Origin: Rhyacichthys aspro
Taxonomy: Eukaryota; Chordata; Actinopteri; Gobiiformes; Rhyacichthyidae
Length of the DNA: 64,000 bases
Direction of reading: 5' to 3'
Assembly: GCA_036850595.1 (NCBI GenBank)
Contig: CM072166.1
Location: 12,387,758-12,451,757 of the forward strand
Shown: piece by piece, positions 34,143 through 47,100 of the stretch
Position numbering within the stretch: the stretch's first letter is position 1
Layout of the letters: each line of letters starts with the position of its first letter
Translations under genes and position numbers: made by a program
Notes under the pieces: generated by a model
Told to the model about the DNA's origin: nothing
The model's input: only the letters and a program-made list of their open reading frames with translations
Database searches by the model: none

Positions 34143-36950
34143 GAGAAAAAGGCTTAGCAAGGATTTGTGAATCTAAGTGAATAAAGCTTAGGGTGTGATC
34201 ACATGTTTGGTTTGGTCTAGTAAAGTTGCTCCATGCTATTTTAATGCTGGTTCACACCAAGGAAGAGGACTGGGAAAAAATGGTCTTATTGTTTGTTGTA
34301 TGATGTATGAAATATACCCATGATATTAGATTTTCTTTTTATAACTTATAGAAATAAATTACAGAACCTCTGTGCAGCAGTTATATAAAGTGGCCAGTTA
34401 GTATGACAAAATAAGTTTTGTAGAGCATGTAACACATCTGTTCATTTATTGCACATCACTTCATGACCTTATTCTGAGTACAATCGAGCACTGACAGGCC
34501 AAAGTATATATTATTTTGTCATTTATAAAACCTAAATCAAAGTGCAAGTTTACAGTAAACTTAAAGTTCAGCAACTGCTATGCTGCTTAGCCAACAGTCT
34601 AACCTTTTTCAAACAGTTTTCAAATTATTACGACCTAAATAGCATAACATGCCTTTAGTCTCAAAATTAAAAAACTTTAATTTAATAATTTTTTTTTTGT
34701 GTGTGTGGCCCTAGAAATGGATAGTGTATAGTAGTTACCACAAAGGGACTGTTAAAATGTGACAAAAATCAACGTTTATTATAAAAATACAGGCATTATT
34801 TTACACTTATTGTATAAGGTATGGTCATTCAATAGAAGTCATTCAAATGTGTCATATTCTCAGATTCAAACAGCTCCATTTCTCCAAATCCAAATGTGAA
34901 AAACCCCAAATTGACAGAGAACAATGTGATTGAATCATATGTATAAAAATAGGTTGAAGACATAAGGTTTGCTCTCAGACAGAAAACAAAGTAGATGAAC
35001 CGAGTTGTGGTTCAGACATCAGTTATTAGGTATTTTTCTAAGACACCACACCTCCACCATCTCACGCTGACTTTTTTGGGGGAAAATATATGACTCGGTG
35101 TCAGTGTGAGATGAGGTCAGCGGCGTCACTGCTGATGGAAAATCACCTACAGTCTCCACCAGAGCAGACGGACACATGACAAACGCAGAGGAAGTACCAA
35201 CACTTTCTCTCGAGCACTTCTCCCAGACGTGTTGCCGAACAGGTTGCCATGACAACCCTCTTACATTCCCAGTCGGTCAGGGTGAGCCTGCGTACGTGTA
35301 ATCTAGTCGAGTCATTTAAGGCTTGCACAGTCATTTTGTTGCAGGAATGGTAATTTTTACGACAATTTTCGGACTCCCACTACGAATGTCAGTCCCATGC
35401 TGAGGCGTTGCACAACCCTGAATTCATATTACACTCCAGCGGCAAAGATTGATTTGATCATAAATTTTAACTCAGATGATGAAATATTTGCATGGCAGTG
35501 AAGGAAAGCTCTACCAGACATTAGTAAACACGCAATTACCCATTTCATCTTCCAAGCGATCAGTTTGTCATTTTTGTCGGTTTCAGAACAGTCTTTTAAT
35601 AAAACATATGAAGGATACTTAATACAGGAGACAGTGTTTTTGCTACATAAGTATTGTTAGCTTTCTGTGTCTGAATGAAGAGTGTGCATTCAGATCGGAT
35701 AGTTTGTCTATCTATGAACAGAAATGGTAAATTAGACATCAGTAGTCAGCTCAAAAACATAGCCAGTGAACATATACCGTTATATTATTAGCTTGCATAG
35801 GCTGACTTTGGCTACAGCAAACATTAGCTATGAAACTTGATATGGTAGCTGCATAAGAAACTTCTTTAATGCTCTCGTTTTGTTGCGCGACATTCTGCGT
35901 TTCCTCATCCCACGAGGGGCAGTCATTTGAAGCGGCCCCGTCCTAGTAGGGATAATAGAAATTCCCATCAATATATTTCTGTACCAGAAATAAAAGAATA
36001 AAAAGGTCTAGTGTTTTCTTACTCTGTGACCATATTTGGCATGTTCAGTTAAAACAACTGAACTAATTCATCAAATGCAAATCTGACATACATTTTAACA
36101 CAAATGATGAAATATTTTCATGGCGGAGAGGAAAAGCCTTACTAAATATTTGTAATTTTAAGTAAATCAATCTTAAAGTGCGATTAAAATGTTCTTTTTT
36201 CATGATAACTTCACCCTGGCGTCCTCTGATTAAATAAACTCTAATACGGTTTAACTGGAATATGAACACTGCACAGATAGAGGTATCTACACAAGAAGGA
36301 AAAACATTGGTACAACTTGACAACATTTGAAATTGTAAAGAATAGTGTACGCTAACACAAACATTAGCAGAAGACAAACATGGAGTTTTTAGCTGGTAAA
36401 GATACAGACACTTTCTAACAAATCCAGCATTTTGAGTTGAGTTCTGTTAAAAAAATAAATAAAATGCTGAATTCACATGCCTTCCACAGAAAACAACAAC
36501 GTCTCTGTCCATTGTGCTGGTTGATTTAATGCTGTAAATACTGTTGTGGTCAAAACTAGAACAATTGGACTAGAAACTATGTGAACACCATAAGGTAAGT
36601 TTAACACAGTACTGATATCGGTGGCTTATCAAGGAGCATATAGTTTTAAACACCTAGACTGTACAGACAGACAGAGTGAGTGAGTTCAGGAAGCACCTCT
36701 AGTTTCAAAACACATCCAGGGATCTTTGTGCAAGAGTGAGGGGCAGAGGAAGAACATCCATTCAGCTACGAACAGCTCTTCAGCCGAGAGAACACTAACT
36801 CAAGTTTTATTATGCAGTTGTTTACAGTTTGTATTGTGTTTGCAGATGTACCATAGGTTCATTGTTGGTTTATCACCTCTTTTTCTCCTCCTTCTGACAG
36901 AGTACGTGTTTGTTTTAGCTCCGATGATATAACACACAATAAGTCCATAT

Positions 36951-37760
36951 TAAAGGGATATTACTTTTTGAAGCAGGGTTGTATGAGGTGCTTGTGGATA
37001 GACTATTACCTGTTTTAGTTCGGATTGGTCGCGGTCTAGATACATTCTGCAATTTGACACCATATCATGTCACTGTGGGGGAATAATGGTTCGTGAATTG
37101 TTACCTTGAGTGGCTGCAATAACAACTTAGCCGCAAAGGGGGCACATTCAGTTTTTTTTAGGCCTGCCTTTGTTTAGTGTAGAAAATAAATGTTATATAC
37201 AACCCAACAAAAACTAAAATAGGCAGCCTGAAGCACAAGTCGGACTCACTTACTGTTCTCCAGGAGTAGCCATGCTGATCAGAATCAACACATTGTCTTT
37301 TCATTTCTTTTAATCAGACTAATTTAACTCTGATATGTTACGACTGCTAAACTTCCTGCACTCTTCTTTAGAAAAGTCATGTCTTGCTGGCTGATTTAAA
37401 CAGGTTTTGCCATTCCCCCTGTAGTCCCACTTCTTTCGTCCCAGGTGTGAGACAGCATATATGCCCCTCGTCCGGTTCACTGTCCTCGGGGCTCATTTCC
37501 GAATCTCGATCGCCTTCTTAATCCACCGGTGGTGTTTGGTTTTCTCTGTTTTTACACTTACTGCTTCAGGTAGGATGACAAAACCCGTATAAATCAGCTG
37601 ACAAGACACGTCACAGTATCATGTGACTCAGTTTAGCAGTTGAAACATGTCAAGATGAAAAACCAAAAAACATTGATTGTAAGAAATTTAAAGCTAACCT
37701 TTGTGGTGTCCTCCTATGCACAAGTACACCATACAACCCCACGTAAAATCTGCACTAACC
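36951..37760. mobile_element. Non-autonomous DNA element with long imperfect inverted ends
   Basis: The left end has TTAAAGGGATATTACTTTTT followed by GGGTTGTATGAGGTGCTTGTGGATAG (36976-37001). The inverse complement of 37714-37740 reads GGGGTTGTATGGTGTACTTGTGCATAG, a close match. No coding sequence lies between. The left end resembles a very common teleost repeat that starts TTAAAGGGATA. Exact ends and target duplication were not resolved. It ends about 165 bases from the cpped1 stop codon, so it probably overlaps the cpped1 3'UTR. Confidence 0.6.
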
Positions 37761-37923
37761 TGGAGAGAAGTAACAGATCTGGTACAGTTTTAGGCAGTGA
37801 TGTTTGGTTTAGAATTTGAAGCAAATGAGCTAAAATCGACAATTGAATTTTACTGTTCAGACTACATGAGTCAAGTTTAACCCTATGTTAAAAGTACAGT
37901 CTGACATTCCCAGCCCGGACGGC

Positions 37924-38150
37924 TCACGCTTGCAGGAGTTTCCGGAGTTCCCCGTCCATCCCCTGCGTTCTGAGCCTCTCCAGGCTGTAGTAGCGATGTA
38001 TGACTTCACCCTCGGTCACCACGACCACCCGGACCCCATGGGTGTCCTCTCCCAGTTGGCACCCGATGGCCGAGCTCACCACCATGTCCAGGCCGTCGTG
38101 GCAACCCCCCGCGTTTCGATGGTAGTGTCCGGAGAAGACGGCTTTCACCC
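37924..38150 (-). CDS. cpped1: cpped1 terminal exon with stop
   Basis: Begins GVKAVFSGHYHRNAGG, holding the two C-terminal metal-binding His residues of the metallophosphatase fold, then LDMVVSSAIGCQLGED and HRYYSLERL, ending at TGA (37926-37924). Acceptor CCCTCAG at 38157-38151. No clear AATAAA is seen near; an ATTAAA (TTTAAT on plus, 37309-37314) is a weak candidate. Confidence 0.95.
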
Positions 38151-41100
38151 CTGAGGGTAAAACAGGAAGTGACAGGAATTCACACAAATGACAAAGAACA
38201 GATTTGACAGATTTTTTGTGGCCTGATTGAGTCAATTAAGGATAAAAAACAGTTTGAAAGAGAGAGATATGTCAGAAACAGAAGGATGGACAGAAAACTC
38301 AGGCTCATGTTACTCGCCAAATGTAAAAAAAGGAAATGAGCTAGCCACGATTTTCAATTTATTTTCAATTACTAACAGCATCATTAATGGAACAGCGAAG
38401 GGTTTTTTCAGCCCTGCGGCAGTCGTGCTGTCACTGCAGTAACTGGAACAACAAGTCTCTCTTTGAATGAGAGCCGCAGAATGAGTTGTTTCTCCAGCAG
38501 TGTGAAGGTAGAATTTCTCTTTGAGTGTGTGAATTTGTTGTTTTGCTTTTTGGGGAAAACCAATTTTCACTTTCAGATAAGTTTGTGTTATTTCGACCAA
38601 TTTTACATCAACAAATGGTAAATACGAAACAGACGACTGGGTGTAAGTAAAAGGAATGAATTTGCAGCTTGTAACCAGTTGTGCTTTAGGGCAGCAAAAT
38701 GACAAAACTTTTTATAGGTCTGCAAAACAATAATGTAATCAATCCCTGGTGATTAGCAGCACCTAAGTGTGGTTCATGATCAGTTTTGCCGAGATAATTT
38801 ATTAAATGAAAGAGATAACATTTGCTGCTCGTGATGCCTTACTCAAAAAATCAGGAGGTAAAAAAACTAATATCTGAACACTCAAACTACAAAAGAGTCA
38901 TGGCAGATAATTATTTGCGAGTGCCTAAGGTCTCGCTACACCCTTGCGATTGTTGAATGGATTTGGAGTGGATTCCCTCAGCAATCCTGGATGAGCCCCA
39001 TATTTACCAAAAGGCACAGTTTACTAAAGAGAAAAGGATGCCTTTTACAAACAGAGGTCAACCTTTCTCTTAAAATTGAATGAAATCTGGCAATGAAATG
39101 GCATAAATCGACAGAACAAATACACAGAGGATCACTATCTGCTGCTGATCCTACCTTAATGCCAGCACTGTGGAATTGCCCTGAATCATCAAGTCCGCCA
39201 TTCTGCATAATCAAACAGCGCCGGAATACAAATGTGACCCAAATTTTTATTAATACTGGAAGCTATGCGAGGACGGCGGTTGTACACCCCGGACCGTTAA
39301 ATAATTCATAGAGTGCAGATAAAAAATGTCGGTTGGGACCTGTGTATTTATACAGTGGGCTGAAATCATTTCCAATCAAAACCTGGTGGCGGTTCAGTGC
39401 GAAGCCCACTTGTGACACGTTGGCCTGCAGTGGTATCATTAAGGAGCTCCGAAAACAGCTTTCAAACAACCATGTCACAGATTTAAAAGACTAAACTAGC
39501 CCCACTCTGTAGAATAAAGAGTACAGCCTCAAGTTATCTACCGCCGCCATTTTCCTTGTTCTTGTTTACATCCACTAGCGTCTCCAGAACCAGAAACTGA
39601 CAGAGCACGGTCAGTGTAAAAGCGATATTTACGAGGCTTTGTGTCGTGTTTGTTGATATTGTATTTCTCCGAGTAATGACGTCTCTAATTACTCCGAATA
39701 AAGCAGCTGTAGTGAAAAACCTGGCAAGTTGTTTGATAAGCTCACCTGATGACTCACTTTGCTACGCTAATTGTCGAAGCATCCAAATCCACACTCGGAG
39801 CGGAGATGGTGGGAGGAAGATGCGAGCCGTAGTAAATATACTCGCATTGATCTTGTAATAATGATGGATAAGCCTGTTTTCGGAACAAACGTAAGGATAT
39901 CCTAGTTCAAATATGTAATGATAAACCACACTATTAAAAAATAAACAGTGTGGGAGGAAGTGTGCATATGTACCTATTTGTCAGTGAGTGAACTCCTGCC
40001 ACGTCTCTGATGATGAGTCCCCTCCCACACGCTCACTGGTCAAAGCACCACGCACCAGCCGTGGCACTCACTATGTATGTGCTGTGTATGATATGTCAAT
40101 GTCGAGGAGTGAATCATAATGGTTCTTTTTTAGATAAGACTGGATATTATACCGTGTTCTACTCATGTTTTGTAGACGATTACAATTGGTCTGACAGGAT
40201 CTCTGCTGAGGGGAAATTGCTTTAAAAGGCAGTGATTCAATACCCTTTTTGTGAGTGAATTTTTATCATAATCAGGGCAACATTTGTTTTAGTATTAATA
40301 TAGTAATGTTTTCTAGAATAATCTGGACACTAAATGCTGTAAGAAATGTATAAAGGTTTGTGTTTTGAGCGTAAGGTTCGGACAAGGCCTTAATCCGATT
40401 CATTTTCATGTAGCTTATGTAATGACACTACATATTTCTGCACATTATTCCGTTACATCACTCCTGAGACGGCACAAAGAGGAGAAAATCACGGATCTCT
40501 GTTCCTTCTGCTCCTCTTGACACTATTCCCATTCTCTTTCAAGCTCATAAGTACAGCCAAGTTCGGAAGAGACCTGAGCAAAAGAGAATTTTATACTTTA
40601 AAGGAAATGAATCCGCTCACTCTTCCAAGTTTGTTCAGAGAGCTTTTAGGAAGCAAAAGTGATTTTGGAGAAACAATTTAGAAAAGGCTCACTGATAACA
40701 CCGTGACCTAAATTTATTTGAACACTTCCTTTTAAAGCAGCGCTATTACCCAGATTGTAGGAGGTCAGCCCACTCCACCTGAACCAACAGCCTCCTAAAA
40801 TAAATTCTCTATAAAAGAACTAAAGCTTTTTAATGTCTGGAAGACTATCTGAATAAGACACAAACAATTTGGGGAACAAAGAACATTGTGAAACTGCTGT
40901 GAGAAAATGAAGATGACCTCTGAAATGATCTGAGAATAAAAGGGTAGAGGATGAGTAAGGCTGAAAAAGACACTAACATTAATTTGCCGCAAAATGTTTT
41001 TTTTTAATACAGAACGAAAAAAGAAAGGCTTTTTTTTATCAATTCACAAGCCTTGTGTTGGCAGTGTGTGTATTTGATTTTGACAAGAAAGTAATTCAAA

Positions 41101-44100
41101 TTCAGGAGCTGCTGTAGGTCACTGCTAATGAAAAAAAAGTATGGAACAGTCTTGACAGTGAAATCAAGAAATCTAAATCTATGAATGTATTTAAAAAAAA
41201 AGTGTCAAATCTTGTATGGTGCAAATGTATGAGACTGCAGAGTAGTATCTTCTGTTACGTTTTATTATGTGTTATGTTATGTAATGAAATAGAAAAATGG
41301 CTGTGTTACAGCCTTTATGATTTGATTAGAAATGTTAAACTGTGAATAGGGGGCAGACACTATAAGTTTATACTTCTTTCTGCTCCTTTTCATTCATAAT
41401 ATTTAATTTGAATGTTAAACTGTTATAATTGTTTTTAATGAATGAAATAAACAATAAAAATGAAAAAAAATCTATACATGATATATGATATATATATATG
41501 TGTATGTATAGAATAAACAAACATGCAGACTCCTGGCCACACACTGGAATCCACAGCTGCCTCCAGGGTAACAGCTGCCTCTAGGGTAATAACTGGCTCT
41601 TCATTGAAATATGACGAAATACATATCACCACCACTGCCTTGAATTACAATGAGCTGTGGGAATTTCACCATTAACTGCTGTTAGTGCAATAGCTCTTGT
41701 AATTGAAAAAGGAAAACCAACCATTTTGACACAAACCTCTGCTGATGTAAGATTGGGTTTTAGCTCTTTTTATGGCCTGCCTTGCTACAGAAGTGGCCAT
41801 ATTAGGAAAGGTGTGGACCATAGTGTTGGCTAGAAAATGGTCATTGCAGCTGCCTGCTGTCATCACATATAGTGGCGGGTGAGTAATGAGGAGTTAATGC
41901 ATTATATGTGTCTATTCCCAGGCTGCTATGACCCAGGTGTTGACAGACCATTGAAGCTCATGCAGAAGTAGAGTTTGGCTCCAAAAGCCTGGGATCCATT
42001 TACTGTTAACGACTAAGTTCTTGACCATCATGCTTCAGGCTTTTGATTTTATTCCAGATTAGGCATGGGGAAATCGGTTTTGAGGTATACCGTGATGGTA
42101 TTACTGTAATACAAACAGACACACTTAAAAAAGAGCTTCTTTAACAGAACTCTTCAATTATTAATGCTGTCAAAATATGGCTCAAAGTCTAATAATTGAT
42201 GAATAGACCAGTAACAAAAGTGTAATGAGAGGAAAAGTGAGTTTAAAAACCTGTCTTAAAAGGAAATGCACTCATTTAAATGTAAAGATGCTGTCTGTAT
42301 TTGACAACATTTGTCCCATTTACCTGAAATTAAAAACATTCAAAGTTGTAACCTCAATACCTTGGTACTATCAAGCATCTTACTCTTAACTTTACAGTAA
42401 ATGGTGGGTATTGAAAGTCCTGAGCAAATGAGCAGCAGAGTCTGGTACCATTTGTAAATATGTTTTGAATGGAGATATTCCGATGTCATTATTTTATGAT
42501 CTTGCGAGGAAAAAACTAAAAATTGCCTTATATTATCCAGTGACACTGCAATCCTCCATACTGGCGACCTCAGTGTGTATAGCTCATTATTCCACGAGCT
42601 ATATGCACTAAGGCAGTTATTCAGCAGAGGGTTGTTAAGACCAATTTCCTCCTATTTTGTCGCTTTACTGCGCTTTTCCCAAACACGTTTCTCGCTGAGT
42701 AGCTGCCCCGGAAAACGCGCGCTCTCTACACTGATAATTCCTCGTCTTGTCTCGGTCTCTGCGGAAATCCCATTTACCTGTCAGCCTTGAAACAGTGCTG
42801 CTTCTTTTGTGCTTTTCTTTGTGATAAAGACTCCCATCTGGGGACTGGCCTTTGCTTTGACAGACAGAGATGCGAGGAGGTGGAGTTGGGAGGGGGGCAC
42901 CGCTGCTGGGAGAATACCCCGAGTAAGCAGTCAGAGGAATGAAAACATATTAGACGCAAACGGAGGGAAATTACCCGGAGTCAAATTGAATTCTGGTCGG
43001 AGATGCAGAAAGATGCACAGTGAAGAGAGGGGAGTCCCTACAATAAGAGCAGCTACGTGGTGTACATTCGATTTTATTACATGCGCTCATCCAATCCTTG
43101 CTCCTAATTGGCATCTGCTGGAATATTCTCAAATAACCGTTAAAAAGATAATGGCGGTACCAATGTTCGCCGCAAAATAATACAGCCACGGCTTTTCACC
43201 CTTCGGTTTCTGCCTGATTTTCATCTCGTTACATTTTGACACCAACTCCAACGTCGACTTCAGAGCAAGAGTGGCCATTTGCACATCTGTGAGAACATGC
43301 GTCATGTGCGCTCACAATGAAAGGCGTCTGGTCGTTGAAGTGCATGTCTGGGAAATTATTTATCAGAAAATGGTGGTGGCTGCTGGTAATTTGCATGACA
43401 GAGGGACGCAGAATGATGTACCGGAGTGAGGCATCTTGCAGCCATAAATCACTTATCGGTCACAGTCTCTTCTGAGTCCTAGGGTTATACGCAGACACAC
43501 AAAAAAGCGGTCAACATGGAGTCCGTCTATTGGTCATTAAGAACCTAACAAAAGACATAATTATCATGCTTTAATTTGGATGTCTCTGAAAACACAACAG
43601 GCTTAAAATGGCTTAACATATCAGATTCAATAAATGATGGATTTAAGTTTAGCAGCAAAAATGTAAAATAATAGCTGTAGGACAACAAAAGAATTGCGTC
43701 CATTTCTGCTTATATCTGAATAAAAAAGTAAAACTGGACTCATTCAACGGTGCAACATACTAAAACATTACATCAAACCTAGTGTTGAGCTTACATTAAA
43801 CTTCTAGCTCTGAGTTCGGAGACAGACTGAAGCGATCTCGCAATTATTAAACAACACGTAAATTGATTGCCAATGTTCATCCTTGTTTCACTTTTGCTAT
43901 TGCTTGATCTACTAATGAATCTTTTTAGTTTGGGGTCTAGACCTTGATTAATTAATGCTAATGCTGTTAGTTTTTGCTGATGTGCTTCGAATGATTGTCC
44001 CGTTGGATGACCAAGTTTGGACCATGTATGACCTCAGGAGTTCACCGTTGAAGACTGTGGTGATCCTGTAATTATCTCCGCCTCATTAAACACTGTGTGG

Positions 44101-47100
44101 AAGCATTGCCAACATTTATCCCTGTTTCTCTATTTTGATCTTTTTTGAGCTGTTTCTCTGTAAAATAAGGCATATTTTGCAACGGAATAAACCATTTCTG
44201 TGTCAGTGTCAACCAATGGGAGCGCTCCTTTTGACCGGAAGCGAGCTGTGATTGGCCAAAGTGGGCTGATCATTCTCATCTATTAAAATCTTTGATTACA
44301 AAATCTAAATGACGATTTAAGTTATTTTTCCCCACAAATGATTCCTGTTACAATAAGCGTTAGGTGATCAAACTGTCAAACTTAATTGCCACAGTAAAAA
44401 AATAAAATAATTGATTGAAAATTGTTGTTAACAAAAACTTTCATTTTCCAGACACAGGTATCTTTGTTTTCAAGTCTCATTTTTTATTCAGCCACTGCAA
44501 TTTGCATGCATTTATTAACTGAAATGGCATCTGAAGCAGTACACACAAAAACAGGTGTAATTATGTTGCCTCTGAATATGTGGTCTGTGATTTTTAATGG
44601 CGTATTGTGCGAACCTGTCTTTAAACACACGCTAGTCACTGCATTCACTTTTGATGGTAGCTTCAGAGCTGATTTGAAAACACGCTGCTTTTTATACCGT
44701 GTACAACTCTATATAAATAGGCCCTTGTTCATATAGCAGTGAGAAGAGTAGAATAGAGTTCTATAAGTCATTGTTACAGCACAGCGGGAAGCAACTGCTG
44801 CTGTTTTAACTGTGATAAACCAGCGCAGTAAGGTTTGAGCTGCTACTCTCTGAGCTTTGGATACTGTACAAAGACGAGGGAAGACAGACTCCTCGCGAAA
44901 GAGATACAGAAAAAAGCAATACTGTCATTCTGCCTCATCATTAAAACAATGGGGTTAAAGGCTTAACCGTGGCCTCTTATCAAATCCCTGGTGGGTGATG
45001 AATGTGTCTTCGCTTTTGAACAGCGGAGGACCCTCACTGATAAAGACAACCAGCGGCAAAGGGAACGGGAGAGACGTGCTGCGCTCGGCTTATCTTTGCT
45101 TCTAATTAGCTACTGTATGTACAACTTCGACGCCAGCAGCAATGTTGGGAGTTCCTGTGAATTTCTCCGCTCGTGTTTTTGTTTTGCTCTTTCTGTACAT
45201 AAACAGGCTTTAGCTTCCAACAAAGGCGGTGGAAAATAGTGGATGTGCGTAGCTGTTTGTACGTGAGCTGGAGGTATCAGGGTAAAACCTCAGAGGAGAA
45301 AGAGGAGGGGGCGCAGAAATCTAATTACAGTACTCCATCTACGAGGCTGGGAGCACTGCTGGGATTTGGGATACTCCACTTGGAAGGGGGATGCCGCTCC
45401 CCTGCCACAGATATTCATCTCTCTGAAGACATCTTTTTGGGTAAAACTGGTTTCCTTTATTCCACATCATCTATGAACCAACAGCCTAAATTCCTGCCTT
45501 TTGTGTTTGCTCTATCTCATGGTCAGCTTTGTTTTGTTGCACGAGCTTGACTGTATTAAAACTGTAGTCCATTATTTACTAGATTATGGCTATGACAGTG
45601 ATGAGGAGGCACTGAGGTACCATAACAAGAGTAAGGGGCTTCCTTCAGGCCATGTAGGCCTTTGTGTTATTGTTACCTACAAGTGGAAGGTCGAAAGGTT
45701 CACCAATACACTACTACTACTAAATACAAATACATCAAAAGTTTGTTCTCTTAAATAATGAATCATACTATTACATATATTACAAAATATGCCATCTTTG
45801 GATAACTACTAAAAAATAATATGGCTGTGCCCATTTTCTAGTAGAGCAAATCTCTATTTGAATCAGTAGTGTACTCACAGTAATAGTGAAATTTACGTAA
45901 ATTTCCCTTCCACAGACTAAATGTTTTAGAATTGTGTTAAATAACTATACACAAGTGGGTTTTGATGACTCACTATTGAGCAGACTTCAATAAAACTAGT
46001 CAGAGAGTACTTAGTTTTTTTCCCCATACTTTTTAAGAACGTATTTCTCCGAGGGATTATTCATAGTCTTTTTGTTTATCTGTGGTGGTATTTACCTCAT
46101 AGACCCACCAAAATCAGTTTATCTTTCTTTTTACACAAAAACAAGACATAGAATTCAACAAAGGGGTAAATAACTTTTTCACCCTATATGGCAACTAGAG
46201 GTTTAGGGACTTGATAATTTGTATTCAATATATCATCCCAGAAACAGCAAAAACACAGAGCAAAGATCCAATATCAACCAATTGACTGTCATATCATAAA
46301 ACCACAGTAGCATGTGCAATTAAAAAGGGACTTGAGCAATATTTCACTTGCTCGTGAGGGGATCGTTGCTCAGAGACAGCGCATCATTAATATGGGTATG
46401 AATGCAGTCAACAGCTCCCAGGGTGGGAGCGCTCACTCTGATGAGCCGCACCAAGACTAATTGGTGTCACACCTTTTACATGTGTGGCTATGGAGCTGAG
46501 AGATTATACAGATCCTTACAGTAAAATGTATCACCACTGCGCAACAATTTATATGCATAAACATGATCCATGCACACAAACATGGGAAAATCTCACTCTT
46601 AAATTACTCTGACATGTATTTTATATGAGCGGGGGGAAAGGAGAGGGATGAAAAACATCTCAATGAGGAAAAATCAATTAAAGTACATTTCTTTTTCTGC
46701 AGGGGACAACACTGTATTCCCATCATATGTCACTGGAGTGTAGTGCAGTGAAGGGGGTAGGGGGCTGCAGAAAACCCAGCAGCAGCAATAACAACATCAC
46801 AGATACAGAGCCAAAGCCCGAAGCGGCATAAATGATGTGATTCTACCAAATACACTCCTGGAGTGGTCAAAGAACTCACTTAACACAACAGTATGTCTGT
46901 AAGCTTAAAAAATGGATTGTTCAGATGCCAAAGTGGAACATCTTAAAAGATAATTCAAGGCTGAAAGAAGGACACGAAAACAAATCTTTCCAATGTCACC
47001 TGTTTGTTTTTTCAGATTACGGTTTTCTTAAGATGCAATGAACAAGGACGAAAAGGTTTGAAAAGGTTTTAGGCAAGCTTTCTGCATTTGCATCAATTGC

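Larger units (their letters stand above)
18870..37900. other. 19 kb intergenic region without convincing genes
   Basis: Between the ercc4 promoter and the cpped1 3' end no open frame has recognisable coding character or plausible splice-linked homology. I looked for shisa9, which sits here in human, and found none of its exons. The region is a patchwork of repeats listed separately. Moderately GC-rich, non-coding blocks at about 20990-21600 and 22560-23400 could be conserved regulatory sequence, but that is not demonstrable from one sequence. Confidence 0.6.

Noticed and set aside
35019..35255. 78-codon minus-strand open frame in a moderately GC-rich patch
   Set aside because: No recognisable domain or plausible splice-linked partner; length is within chance for the composition.
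42060..42560. Possible inverted-repeat element (GAGGTATACCGTGATGGTA versus CCTCAATACCTTGGTACT)
   Set aside because: The arms match too poorly and no target duplication was found.
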